DNA from: PALSA-894 sp963757565
GTDB lineage: Bacteria > Pseudomonadota > Alphaproteobacteria > Rhizobiales > Xanthobacteraceae
DNA length: 64,000 bases
Assembly (NCBI GenBank): GCA_963757565.1
Contig: CAVWSB010000011.1
Location: 1,116,001-1,180,000, forward strand
Reading direction: 5' to 3'
Positions within the stretch are counted from its first letter, which is position 1; every line of letters starts with the position of its first letter. The notes beneath the pieces were generated by a model. The model was not told the DNA's origin. It saw only the letters and a program-made list of their open reading frames with translations, and made no database searches. The position numbers and the translations under genes were made by a program. Of this stretch, positions 30,313-39,399 are shown piece by piece.

Positions 30313-31143
30313 TGCTCACCGGCCTCCCGCTCGGCGAACTCGCGTGGCTTGCCGCTGCGATCATCGCGGGCGGGCTCGTCACCGGCATTCTCGCCGGGCT
30401 ATTCGGCATTGGCGGCGGTGCCATCATCGTGCCGGTGCTCTACGAGGTGTTCCGGGTGATTGGCGTGCCGGAGGACGTGCGCATCCAGCTTTGCATCGGG
30501 ACTTCGCTGGCGATCATCGTGCCGACGACAATCCGTTCCTATCAATCCCACCGCGCCCAAGGCGCCGGTGTCGAGGGGATCGTGCGGCTGTGGTGGATGC
30601 CGGCGCTGGTCGGCGTTGCACTCGGCTCGGTCATCGCGGTGTTCGCGCCGCCGGCCGTGTTCAAGATCGCATTCGTGGTGGTCGCGATCGTGATCGCGGG
30701 CAAGCTTCTGTTCGGGCGCGAGGGCTGGCGCTTCGGCGATGAGCTGCCGCCGGGGCTGCCGGGCCGGGCACTTGGTTTTCTGGTCGGCCTCGTATCTGCG
30801 CTAATGGGCGTCAGCGGCGGTTCTATCTCCAACATGATCCTCACGCTCTACGGCAAGACCATCCATCAGGCGGTCGCCACATCGGCGGGGCTGGGCGTGC
30901 CGATCACGATTGCGGGCACGCTCGGCTACATGGCGGCAGGCCTTCCACAGCAAGGTCTGATGCCGCCGCTCAGCATCGGCTTCGTGTCGCTGATCGGATT
31001 TGCCTTGATGGCGCCCGTGTCGAGCTTCACGGCGACCTATGGCGCGCGTCTTGCGCACGCGGTTGCCCAAACGCAGGCTGGAAATCGCGTTCGGGATATT
31101 CCTGCTGCTGGTCTCGATCCGGTTTATCGCAAGCCTGATCTGA
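30312..31143 (+). CDS. TauE/SafE-family sulfite/sulfonate exporter-like permease (frame broken near 31065)
   Basis: Starts one base inside the dusA stop. The N-terminal GILAGLFGIGGGAIIVPVLY motif and a second half with ALMGVSGGSISNMILTLYGK show the internally duplicated fold of this family, with about eight membrane helices. An extra G near 31065 breaks the frame after ARLAHA; the true end reads LPKRRLEIAFGIFLLLVSIRFIASLI and stops at 31143. Corrected length is about 276 residues. The transported ion is not determined by sequence; some members carry sulfite, sulfoacetate or thiosulfate. Confidence 0.88.
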
Positions 31144-31843
31144 TCAGTTTGCGCGCAGGACCAGCCGTTCGCCGCGTACTTCCGAGCTTTTCAACCGGGT
31201 GAGGAAGCTCATGCCCAACAGGCTCGTGCGCAACTGGCCTGGCTGAGCGATCAGCGCCGGCACCGCGCGCTCCTCGATGCCGCCGATCTTGATGCGATCG
31301 AGCGTGACCGGGGCCGCGCGGGTGCGGCCGTTCGCGGTCTCGACCGCAACCGAATAGTTGAGAAAATCGAGCGGCAGGCCGGCAGCTTTCGCGGCGTCCT
31401 GCGTCAGCACCACCGCGCTCGCGCCGGTGTCGTACACTGTCGGTACGCGTGCGCCGTTGATCTCGGCGGCGATCTGGAATTCGCCGCGCGTGCCTGCGCG
31501 CGATCTCCACCATGCTGCCGCGCGACACCGGGCGACCAGGGATCAGTTCGGAGAGTACGCGGTCGCCAATGTCGCGCAGATCCTGGCGGTAGGTATACCC
31601 GACCGCGAGCAGTAGTCCGATCACGGCCCAGAACACCGCGGCTTGAAACGCCACCGCGATGCGCTCGCGAAACAGCGCCAGCACCGCGCCTCCGATGAAG
31701 ACCAGAAGCGCGATCTTGTAGATGAGCGAGGCGAAGTCGCGGGTGGCGAGCCCACCCGCGGTGCCCTGATCATGCCGCAGCACGAGTGCGAGCAGGCCGA
31801 TGCCGACGATCAGCAGCAGGATCCAGAGTAGGCGGCTGCGCAT
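31144..31843 (-). CDS. Membrane-anchored retropepsin-like aspartic protease (frame broken near 31497)
   Basis: Three N-terminal membrane helices are followed by a clan AA aspartyl protease domain with the catalytic triplet in VYDTGASAVVL and the flap/partner motif LLGMSFLTRL, as in the bacterial TIGR02281-type single-domain retropepsins. An extra base near 31497 breaks the frame after SMVEIA; reading across gives GTRGEFQIAAEINGARVPTVYDTGAS. Corrected length is about 233 residues. The function of these periplasm-facing proteases is not known. It ends one base after the TauE gene stop, converging with it. Confidence 0.85.
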
Positions 31844-31852
31844 CAGTGCTCC

Positions 31853-32056
31853 TCAGGCGCGCCGCTGTCCGGCAGGCTCGGTCGCAAGCCCGCCGGCGGC
31901 GAGGCGCCGCGGCAAATCAGCGATAATGCGCGCGCGCTCCGGCTCGCCCAGCGACATCCAGCGCGCAATCTCGTCGAGCGTGCGGCCGCATCCCATGCAA
32001 AGCCCGGAGTGCGGGTCGATGGTGCAGACCTTGGTGCAGGGAGAGGCAATCGCCAT
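31853..32056 (-). CDS. DUF1289 small cysteine-rich protein
   Basis: 67 residues from the ATG at 32056. The whole N-terminus matches DUF1289: SPCTKVCTIDPHSGLCMGCGRTLDEIARW, with four conserved cysteines likely to bind an Fe-S cluster or zinc. Function is unknown in the family. It is 9 bases upstream of the aspartic protease gene on the same strand. An upstream in-frame start exists at 32206, but it would run through the palindromic repeat and is rejected. Confidence 0.88.
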   Translation of the reverse strand: MAIASPCTKVCTIDPHSGLCMGCGRTLDEIARWMSLGEPERARIIADLPRRLAAGGLATEPAGQRRA

Positions 32057-32094
32057 TGTGGCCTGGGTGCGAGTCGCGCGCGAACATAGAGCAT

Positions 32095-32132
32095 GGCCCC
32101 GAAAAGTGGGAACCGGTTTTCGGAAACGATCA
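32095..32132. repeat. Nested palindromic repeat, copy 2 (core only)
   Basis: CCGAAAA (32099-32105) pairs with TTTTCGG (32117-32123). The 28-base core matches copy 1 at 23111-23138 with one base change (GGTACC there, GGAACC here). The outer arms are much weaker: only short CATGG/CGATCATAC flanks remain, so this copy has diverged outside the core. Confidence 0.85.
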
Positions 32133-32174
32133 TACTCATTGGAGAAAAACCGAGCTCCGCCGATGGCAACGCAA

Positions 32175-33740
32175 CTAAGCGGCTCCGCGGCTCTTGGCGC
32201 GGGCATGCATTGTCTGATCGTGTTCCGGCTGGAGCGGCGGGGAGGGCTCCTCCAAGGGTCCGAGGGCCGACATCACACGGTCCGCCTGGAAAGTGACGAT
32301 GACTTCGGTACCAAACCGCAGCTTTGATTTCAGTGTGAACGTCCCGCCATGGAGGTCGATCAGGTTCTTCGCGATGGGCAGTCCGAGGCCGGTGCCCTGT
32401 TCTGCTGACTTGATCGCATTGGTGCCCTGGCCGAATGAGGCAAGGACGATCGGGATTTCGTCGTCCGGAATGCCCGGACCGTTATCCTTGACGCTCATGT
32501 ACTGGCCGCCCGCCGCAGTCCAGCCGACCTTGAGCCAGATCTCACCGCCCTGTGGCGTGAACTTGATCGCATTGGACAGGAGATTGAGGCAGATCTGCCG
32601 GCAGGCGCGTTCGTCGGCCCAGAGGCGCGGCAGATCCGGCTCGAAGGCTTCATGGATCGCAATGCCGCGATTGCGCGCGCGCATCTGCAGCAGACGCTGA
32701 CAGTCGGCGACCACATTCGCCAGGTCGACCGGTTCTTCGTTGAGTTCATAGCGCCCGGCCTCGATGCGTGACAGGTCGAGGATTTCATTGATCAGGTTGA
32801 GCAGATGGACACCGGAGTTGTGGATGTCGCCGGCGTATTCCTTGTACGTCGGCACCGCGTGCGGTCCGAACACCTCGCTCTTCATCACCTCGGAAAAGCC
32901 GAGGATGGCGTTGAGGGGCGTACGCAATTCGTGGCTCATCTGCGCGAGGAAGCGCGACTTGGAAATGTTGGCGGATTCGGCGCGGCTGCGCGCCTCGTCG
33001 GAGATGGCCTTCGCCTGCTCCAGTTCACCGATCAGCGCGTCCTTTTCGGCGCGCGCTTGCAGCGTCGCTAGCGTAGTCGAATAGAGCCGCTGGGCGAGCA
33101 TGGTGAAATAGGCCTGCGCGGTCAGCGTCATGCGCGGCAGAATGTAGTTATGCACGCCACCGCGCAGCGCAAAGTCGAATGCCACGGCGAGCGTGACAGG
33201 CGCGGTCGAGGCGAACATCGCAAGCGGCAGGCTCGATGCGAGCATGCTCGACACTGCGACGACCAGCAGCATCACGAACAGAATAAAGGTGCCCGCGCCC
33301 TCGTCGGCGCGCACAACGGCGATCACGTTCGACATCCACGCGATACCGAAGAACAGATCGAGGATTACGAGACGCATGCGCCAGCGGCCGACATCAACGC
33401 TGACGGTCGCCGCCGTGAGAAAACGGCGGCACTCGCCAGAATGATGCCGTGGATACCGAGCACGCCCAGCGTCCAGGCGCCCGGCGAGGATCGGCGCCGG
33501 TCCACAGGCCGGACAGGAAACCGACTGTCGCGACCAGAAGCAGGATCGCGATGCGAGGCCGATAGGCGGTTCTGTGCGAACTGGCGCAACAGCTCGTAGT
33601 CGAACGCCGGTGTGCCACTGGTCGAGGTCAGCCGGTCGCGCACCCAGCGTACGCGCTTGGTCGCATCGCGCCGGCGCGCCGCTGCGGCCTTCTCGGCCGG
33701 GGATCGTAATGCCGAGCTCTTTGCTCGTCATTGCGGTCAT
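32175..33740 (-). CDS. Membrane sensor histidine kinase (N-terminal frame breaks between 33370 and 33700)
   Basis: The C-terminal ~400 residues are intact: membrane helices (ILDLFFGIAWMSN, LFVMLLVVAVSSMLASSLPLAMF), a coiled coil, HisKA with MSHELRTPLNAILGFSEVM, and an ATPase domain (N-box NLLSNAIKFTP, DNGPGIP, GTGLGLPIAK). The FGPHAVPTYKEYAGDIHNSG stretch is typical of the PleC/DivJ/PdhS group. The first ~120 residues switch frame at least three times: membrane-like stretches such as PRIAILLLVATVGFLSGLW and LGVLGIHGIILASAAVFSRRR occur in different frames between 33370 and 33600. The intact protein probably begins MTAMTSKELGITIP at 33740. No cognate regulator is adjacent. Confidence 0.82.
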   Translation of the reverse strand: MTAMTSKELGITIPGREGRSGAPARCDQARTLGARPADLDQWHTGVRLRAVAPVRTEPPIGLASRSCFWSRQSVSCPACGPAPILAGRLDAGRARYPRHHSGECRRFLTAATVSVDVGRWRMRLVILDLFFGIAWMSNVIAVVRADEGAGTFILFVMLLVVAVSSMLASSLPLAMFASTAPVTLAVAFDFALRGGVHNYILPRMTLTAQAYFTMLAQRLYSTTLATLQARAEKDALIGELEQAKAISDEARSRAESANISKSRFLAQMSHELRTPLNAILGFSEVMKSEVFGPHAVPTYKEYAGDIHNSGVHLLNLINEILDLSRIEAGRYELNEEPVDLANVVADCQRLLQMRARNRGIAIHEAFEPDLPRLWADERACRQICLNLLSNAIKFTPQGGEIWLKVGWTAAGGQYMSVKDNGPGIPDDEIPIVLASFGQGTNAIKSAEQGTGLGLPIAKNLIDLHGGTFTLKSKLRFGTEVIVTFQADRVMSALGPLEEPSPPLQPEHDQTMHARAKSRGAA

Positions 33741-33865
33741 GCGAGAGCGTCCAACGTCCGGAAAATGTGGCGTGTTTGTGCATCATAAACCTTAAGGTCG
33801 GGCTGAAAGACTTGGTTAATGAACAGTTGGCGGATAATCTCGCCCCCCGCGAGAGGGGGATTCGA

Positions 33866-34477
33866 ATGAAGCTCTACGACGGCGGCCGCGCACCAAATCC
33901 GCGGCGCGTGCGCATTTTTCTCGCCGAGAAAGGGCATGTCGGTCCCGATCGAGAAGATCGATCTCGCAAATCTGGAGCACAAGAGCGCCGAGTTCACCGC
34001 GCTCAATCCGCTGCAGCGCGTTCCGGTGATGGTGCTCGACGACGGGACGGTCATCACGGAGTCGATCGCAATTTGCCGCTACATTCGAAGGTCTGCGTCC
34101 GGAGCCGCCGCTGTTCGGGCGTGGCGCGCTGGAAAACGCACTGGTCGAAATGTGGAATCGCCGCGTCGAATTGAATCTTTATCAGGCGGTTTCAGCAGTG
34201 TTTCGTCACCTGCATCCGGCGATGAAGGATATGGAGTCGCAGGTGCCCGAATGGGGGGAGGCAAACCGGCCGCGCGTGTTCGAATTTCTCGGCCTGCTCG
34301 ATCACGAACTGAAGGACCGCATGTTCGTTGCGGGCGACCATTACACCGTCGCCGACATCACTGCGCTCGTCGCGGTCGATTTTATGCGCCCGGCAAAACT
34401 GATCGTGCCGGAGGAACTGGCCAATCTGCGCCGCTGGCACGCATCAGGTCGGCGAGCGGGCGAGCGCGTCGGCCTGA
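33866..34477 (+). CDS. Glutathione S-transferase (frame breaks near 33936, 34087, 34455)
   Basis: N-terminal thioredoxin fold MKLYDGGRAPNPRRVRIFLAEKG, then VPIEKIDLANLEHKSAEFTALNPLQRVPVMVLDDG and the glutathione-binding ESIAICRYI; helical C-terminal domain with HYTVADITALVAVDF. Three extra bases break the frame; corrected length is about 203 residues, ending WHASVGERASASA. It conjugates or isomerises with glutathione; the substrate is unknown. The stop lies one base before the next ATG. Three breaks in a short conserved gene suggest sequence error. Confidence 0.85.
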
Positions 34478-34478
34478 C

Positions 34479-35222
34479 ATGCGATTGACGATCATCGGCT
34501 CGGGCGACGCGTTCGGATCCGGCGGACGCTTCAATACGTGTTTTCACCTCGAGGCGGCCGGAAAGCGGTTCCTGATCGACTGCGGCGCCTCGACGCCGGT
34601 TGCGCTTGGTGTTCGCAATATTGCGCCCGGTACGATCGACGCGATCATCCTGTCGCATCTGCACGGCGATCACTTCGGCGCCATTCCGTTTATCCTTCTG
34701 GAAGGTCAGTATCTCAGTCGTCGCGAGCGCCCGTTGCTGTTCGCCGGCCCCCCCGGCACGGCCGCGCGCATTAATGCCTTGCTCGAAGTGTTCTTCCCCG
34801 GCTCGAGCGAAACGAAATGGCGCTTTCACTGGAGCGTCACTGAAATTCCGGTTGGCGTGCGCACGGATATTCTTGGCCTCGATGTGCTGAGCGCAGAGGT
34901 GATCCATGCGTCCGGTGCCCCCTCGACAGCGCTGCGCCTGAGCGATGGAGAGAAAACGTTCGCATATTCCGGCGACACGCAATGGACGGAGGCCCTTTTG
35001 CCGATCGCTGCTGGCGCAGACCTCTTCATGGTCGAATGCTACGAATACGACCGCCTACTGAGCGGGCACATGTGTTGGACGACAATCAAGGAACGGCTGA
35101 AGGATTTCGCCGCTCGGCGCGTGATGCTGACGCATATGAACCCGCACATGCTGGCACGTACCGACGAGGCGAAGGCCACCGGCGTCTTGATCGCCGAGGA
35201 TGGCCTCACGCTCGATCTGTGA
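34479..35222 (+). CDS. MBL-fold metallo-hydrolase (RNase Z/ElaC-like)
   Basis: 247 residues from the ATG at 34479. The metal-binding HLHGDH motif (SHLHGDHFGAIP) is intact, with further ligands in YSGDTQW and the final TH in MLTHMNPH. The GSGDAFGSGGRFNTCF start and the AYSGDT strand resemble the tRNase Z-like group of metallo-beta-lactamases, but the RNA-binding exosite arm is not evident. It is probably co-transcribed with the preceding GST, from which it is separated by one base; a glutathione-thioester or ester hydrolase role is possible but unproven. Confidence 0.9.
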   Translation: MRLTIIGSGDAFGSGGRFNTCFHLEAAGKRFLIDCGASTPVALGVRNIAPGTIDAIILSHLHGDHFGAIPFILLEGQYLSRRERPLLFAGPPGTAARINALLEVFFPGSSETKWRFHWSVTEIPVGVRTDILGLDVLSAEVIHASGAPSTALRLSDGEKTFAYSGDTQWTEALLPIAAGADLFMVECYEYDRLLSGHMCWTTIKERLKDFAARRVMLTHMNPHMLARTDEAKATGVLIAEDGLTLDL

Positions 35223-35325
35223 ACGCCGGATGAATGGCGTAGTCGGCTTTGCGTTAGCTTACCGCCCTGAAACCGCTACAGTTTCGGGCGAGATTCGATT
35301 TTTAGTTCCATCAGGGCCTCATCCT

Positions 35326-37753
35326 ATGTTTCGCAGACTGTTTTTTGGCATCGCCGCAATCGTGGCGATGCTTTTCGTTGCCGCGCCGGCGAGCGCGCAG
35401 CAACGGATCGCGCTTGTTATCGGCAACGCAGCCTATCCAAGAGGGCCGATCGCGCATTCGCTTGCCGATGGCGGGCTGGTTGCCGAGGCGCTCACCAGCG
35501 TCGGCTTTGAAATCGTGGAAGGTGCCGACGTCAACTCGGGCGACCTGCGTCGCCTGTTCGGCGAATTTCTCGCCAAGGTGAATGCCGCTGGTCCCGACAC
35601 CATCGCGTTACATCTATTACAGCGGTTACGCGGTTCAGTTCGAGGGCGACAATTACCTGATCCCGGTCGACGCGCAGCTCAACCGCGACAGCGAGATTCC
35701 AATCCAGGGCATCCGGCTGTTCGACCTGCTGCGCCCGCTTGCCGGACGCACCCGCGACGACCAAGATCGTCATTCTCGATGCGGCCCGCCCGCTGCCGTT
35801 CCAGGTCCAGGGTGGACAACTCGCGCCCGGACTTGGCGCGATCGAAGCCGCGCCGGGGTTGCTCGTGGCCTTCTCGTCGGCACCGGGCACGGTCGCGCCG
35901 GACGGGCCGGGGCCCTATGGCGCCTACGCGACCGCGATCGCCGAGATGGTGCGCGAGCCTGGGCTCGACATCGACACGCTGTTCGCGCGCATCCGCCTGC
36001 GCACCAACGAGACGACGCAGGTGCGCAGACGCCATGGGACGTCTCTCAACTGCAGCAGGTCGCGATCTGGTGCCCGGGCAACCGGCGCCGCCGCGCCCGG
36101 TGCGCAAGGTCCTCCTCGCTCCGCCGCAGACGCAGATCGGCGCGCCGGTCGTGCGCCGCCGCCCGCCGCCGCGGCCGATCCGCGATATCGGGCCCGAAGA
36201 GGCCTATGGTTACGCGATCGAGGTCGACAATCTGCCGACCTACGTGGACTACGTTCGCACCTATCCAAACAGTCCGTACACGCCGCGCGTATGGGCGATT
36301 ATCCGCGCACGCCGCGAGGCGCTGGTCTGGCGGCGACGCATTGCTCACCAACTCGCCTGAAGCTTATTGGACATATCTCGAGCGCTATCCGGACGGGCCG
36401 TACTCCTTCGATGCACGGCGTCGCCTGCGACGGCTTTCCGCCGGCGACCGGCCGCCGCCCGGCTGGCGCATGATCGAGTTCGCCGACGTGCCGCCGCCGC
36501 TTGCCGACGAGCCGGTACGCATCATCACGGTTTTCCCGCCGGCGCCGCCGCCGCGCTTCATGCGGCCGCCGCCGGCATTCATTGTCGCGCTGCCGCCGCC
36601 GCCTCCTCCTGGCGGGGGAGGGTTATGGCGCCGCGATCAGCCCGCTTTCCCGGTCATTATTGCGCCGCCGGCCGGACCTCGGCCTGGCGGAGGCCCCGGC
36701 GGGGCCCCTGGCGTAGGAGGAGGCCGGCCGCCCGGCCCCGGTGTTGCCGGTCAGCCGCCGGCGGGCGTCGGCGGCGCGCCGCCGCAGCCTCCGGGTGCAC
36801 CGCCGCCACCCGTGGGCGCGAAAGGTCCGCCACCCCAAGGATTGCCGAAGGGCGCTAATCCACCCGTCGCCGGTGCGCCGCCCGCAGGTGGCCCGCCGCC
36901 TGCCGCTGGAGGTGGCGCTCCGCCGCCAGTTGCGGGAGGTGGCGCTCCACCGCCTGCCGTCGGAGGTGGCGCTCCGCCGCCAGCTGCTGGAGGTGGCACT
37001 CCACCGCCTGTTGGAGCGAAAGGTCCACCGCCGCAAGGGCTGCCGAAGGTCGGCAACCAACCTCAACCTGGTGTGAACCCGCCGCCCGCGGGCGCTCCGC
37101 CCGCTGCCGGCCCTGCGCCCGCCGCTGGTGGTGGCGCGCCTCCGCCGGTGGGAGCGAAAGGCCCTGCGCCGCAAGGGTTGCCCAAGGTCGGAAACCAACC
37201 TCCTGCCGGAGGACCCGCTGGCGGTCCGCCGGGCGTTGGAGCGGGCGGTCCGCCTGCTGGAGCTCCGAAAGGTCCGCCACCTCAGCCGAGTGGTCCGCCC
37301 GCAGGCGTGGGAGCCGGTGGTATTGTCCCGAAAGGTCCTCCGGAGGCGATCAAAGGACCGCCACCGCAGGTGCAGAAGGGACCACCGCCGCCGCAGTTGC
37401 AGCAGAATCCGCCGGCGAAACAGCCGCCGATCGCAGCACCGCCGCCACCGCCACCGAAGGCGCCCGCGCCTCCGCCGCCACCGCAGGTGAAGGCGCCGCC
37501 ACCTCCGCCGCCACCGCCCCAGGTGAAGGCGCCGCCGCCACCACCGCCACCTCCACCCCCGCCGCAGGTGAAGGCGCCACCGCCGCCACCGCCACCGCCA
37601 CCGCAGGTGCAAAAAGGGCCACCTCCAGGACCTCCGCCGGGTGCCGGCGGCGGGCCACCCCAGGGTCAAAAGGGCCCGCCGCCGCAAGGCAAGGGTCCGG
37701 CCGGCCTGCCGAAGTGCGCGGTGACGGGCGGCAAGCAGCCGTGTCAGCCTTGA
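35326..37753 (+). CDS. Secreted pseudo-caspase (C14 fold) with Pro/Gly-rich repeat tail (frame broken)
   Basis: A signal peptide ends at ASAQ (residue ~25). The caspase p20 fold follows: RIALVIGNAAYPRGPIAHSLADGGLVAEALTSVGFEI, then YIYYSGYAVQFEGDNYLIPVDAQL, then TKIVILDAARPLPF. In active members these read SGHG and DAC; here the His is Tyr (about residue 101) and the Cys is Ala, so peptidase activity is not expected. Two short repeats (YVDYVRTYPNSPYTPRVW and YWTYLERYPDGPYSFDAR) precede a ~430-residue Pro/Gly tail with 27-base tandem units and PPPPQVKAPPP blocks. The frame shifts near 35605, 35752, 36018, 36060 and 36343. Corrected length is about 805 residues. Confidence 0.8.
36908..37015 (+). 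repeat. Four 27-base tandem units in the Pro/Gly tail
   Basis: Four consecutive units encode GGGAPPPxx nine-residue repeats. They lie between larger GAKGPPPQGLPK modules that occur three times (near 36813, 37013 and 37155). The region is coding, on the + strand, and extends into (PPP)n-QVKA blocks at 37480-37610. Confidence 0.8.
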
Positions 37754-37834
37754 CGGCTGCGCCGTGAGAGTCGTGCTCGTCTCGGCAAGACCGGAGGAGC
37801 GTAGGACGTCACGGCGATCAAGACCGCGGTCTGC

Positions 37835-37858
37835 GCGAGTGTGATCAATCACGCTCGC
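37835..37858. promoter_or_regulatory. 24-base palindrome upstream of a small secreted protein gene
   Basis: GCGAGTGTGAT (37835-37845) and ATCACGCTCGC (37848-37858) form 11-base arms with one T-G mismatch around a CA centre. It lies 81 bases after the pseudo-caspase stop and 90 bases before the next start. It could be a transcription factor operator or a hairpin; there is no T-run after it. Confidence 0.45.
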
Positions 37859-37947
37859 GCGGCCGTCCGTGCAAGACGCGAAGGCGGCATGGCCTTCCGC
37901 GAGATGATGGCTCCGCGATATAAGGAGCTATGAGAATGGAGGGACGT

Positions 37948-38166
37948 ATGAGAGCTATTGTCGCCGCCATCATGATCGTTCTGGCGACCGTACCGGGTCT
38001 GCTCGTGTTGTTTGCCGCGCCGGTGATGGCTCAATTCAAATCGGTCGGCGAAGATCGCAAGGACGCCAACGCCGACAAAAAGAAACCGGCTGATGACAGC
38101 CAGTACAAGGCCGCGCTGGAACGTTTGCCGGAAAAGAAGTTCGACCCGTGGCAGAACATGCGCTGA
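37948..38166 (+). CDS. Small secreted protein, function unknown
   Basis: 72 residues from the ATG at 37948, preceded by GGAGGGAC, a good ribosome site; two in-frame ATGs further up (37930, 37936) lack such spacing. The signal peptide (RAIVAAIMIVLATVPGLLVL) is cut after VMAQ. The mature part is ~43 charged residues ending KKFDPWQNMR. The Lys/Asp-rich middle and the final PWQxxR resemble small secreted proteins common in Rhizobiales, none with a known function. Confidence 0.75.
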   Translation: MRAIVAAIMIVLATVPGLLVLFAAPVMAQFKSVGEDRKDANADKKKPADDSQYKAALERLPEKKFDPWQNMR

Positions 38167-38206
38167 GGGCAGCGCTCGGTCCGCCCTCGCGCATTCGGTC
38201 GTCGTG

Positions 38207-38338
38207 CTATTTCTTGCCGACGTTCACGGCGCCGGATTTGCCTTGGCCGCCCGCGACCATGGCGCCTTTCTGTTTCTTGTTCCAGTCGGCCTTCGGCTTC
38301 TTCTTTTCCTTGTTACTCTTCATCTGACCCTTGGCCAT
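38207..38338 (-). CDS. 43-residue Lys-rich conserved protein
   Basis: Encodes MAKGQMKSNKEKKKPKADWN followed by KKQKGAMVAGGQGKSGAVNVGKK. The start is supported by an AGGAGG ribosome site seven bases before the ATG on the minus strand. About a third of the residues are Lys, with a Gly-rich tail. Proteins of this kind are annotated as hypothetical in Rhizobiales. The strongly basic character suggests nucleic acid or ribosome binding, which is inference only. It lies between the convergent small secreted protein gene and the HIBADH-like gene. Confidence 0.75.
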   Translation of the reverse strand: MAKGQMKSNKEKKKPKADWNKKQKGAMVAGGQGKSGAVNVGKK

Positions 38339-38406
38339 CACGATCCTCCTGCGATTAGTCCCGGTGCGGACTCACTTGAAGATATCACACTTTTGGCGCG
38401 TGAGCC

Positions 38407-39267
38407 TCAGCGCTCCAGCAGTGCCATCAGGCTCGACGTATCCCAGCGCTTGCCGCCCATCTTCTGCACCTGCGAATAAAACTGATCGACCAGCGCCGCG
38501 ACCGGCAGGTGCGCGCCGGAGCGTCGCGCCTCGGCCAAGCAAATCGACAGGTCCTTGCGCATCCAGTCGACCGCGAAGCCGAAATCGTACTTGCCGGCAC
38601 TCATGGTCTTGTAGCGGTTCTCCATCTGCCAGGATTGCGCCGCGCCCTTCGAGATCGTCTCGATGACGGCTTCGACATCGAGACCGGCCTTCTTGGCGAA
38701 ATGGATGCCTTCTGAAAGTCCCTGCACCACGCCCGCGATACAGATCTGGTTGACCATCTTGGTGAGCTGGCCCGCGCCCGCGGGCCCGAGCAGCTTGCAC
38801 ATGCGCGCGTAGGCGGCGATCACCTTCTCGGCGCGGCCGTAGGGCTCGGCCTCGCCTCCGCACATGACCGTGAGGACACCGTTCTGCGCGCCCGCCTGTC
38901 CGCCCGACACCGGCGCGTCGATGAAGTGAAAGCCCCCCTTCTTGGCGCTCTCGTTGAGTTCGCGCGCGACTTCTGCCGACGCGGTGGTGTGATCGACGAA
39001 CACCGTGTTCTTGCCCATTTTCGGAAATGCTGCGCCCGCGACCTTGCGCACGTCGTCGTCGTTGCCGACGCACATCATCACGAAATCCTGGCCCGCGGCT
39101 GCCTCGTCGGGAGTCTTCGCCGCCTTGCCGCCGAATTCCTTGGCCCATTGCTCGGCCTTGGCGGCGGTACGGTTATAGACCGTGACCTCGTGCCCGCCCT
39201 TGTTCTTCAGGTGCCCGGCCATCGGGTAGCCCATCACGCCAAGACCCAAAAACGCGACCTTCGCCAT
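38407..39267 (-). CDS. 3-hydroxyisobutyrate dehydrogenase-family NAD(P) oxidoreductase
   Basis: 286 residues. Rossmann motif FLGLGVMGYPMAGHL, family signature DAPVSGGQAGAQNG and the catalytic Lys in LTKMVNQ are intact. The family includes 3-hydroxyisobutyrate dehydrogenase (valine breakdown), tartronate semialdehyde reductase and glyoxylate/succinic semialdehyde reductases; no neighbouring pathway genes settle which. The frame is uninterrupted. Confidence 0.92.
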   Translation of the reverse strand: MAKVAFLGLGVMGYPMAGHLKNKGGHEVTVYNRTAAKAEQWAKEFGGKAAKTPDEAAAGQDFVMMCVGNDDDVRKVAGAAFPKMGKNTVFVDHTTASAEVARELNESAKKGGFHFIDAPVSGGQAGAQNGVLTVMCGGEAEPYGRAEKVIAAYARMCKLLGPAGAGQLTKMVNQICIAGVVQGLSEGIHFAKKAGLDVEAVIETISKGAAQSWQMENRYKTMSAGKYDFGFAVDWMRKDLSICLAEARRSGAHLPVAALVDQFYSQVQKMGGKRWDTSSLMALLER

Positions 39268-39399
39268 TGTGCTTCTCCCTGATGGCCGAAAACGTTGCGT
39301 CGTGTTTGCGCGAAGCCACCGCGTGCCGTCAACCGCCTCATGGCATTGGCCTCCCGGCTGGCCTATCTAGGCGGGCGGGCGCAGACGCAGGGGAATTCG

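Noticed and set aside
36900..37620. Possible CRISPR-like repeat array
   Set aside because: Repeats are direct, contiguous, in-frame and encode Pro/Gly units with no unique spacers; no cas genes are present.
36623..37852. Arg/Trp-rich minus-strand frame opposite the Pro/Gly tail
   Set aside because: Antisense translation of Pro/Gly codons gives long Arg/Trp/Leu runs. It has no independent evidence.
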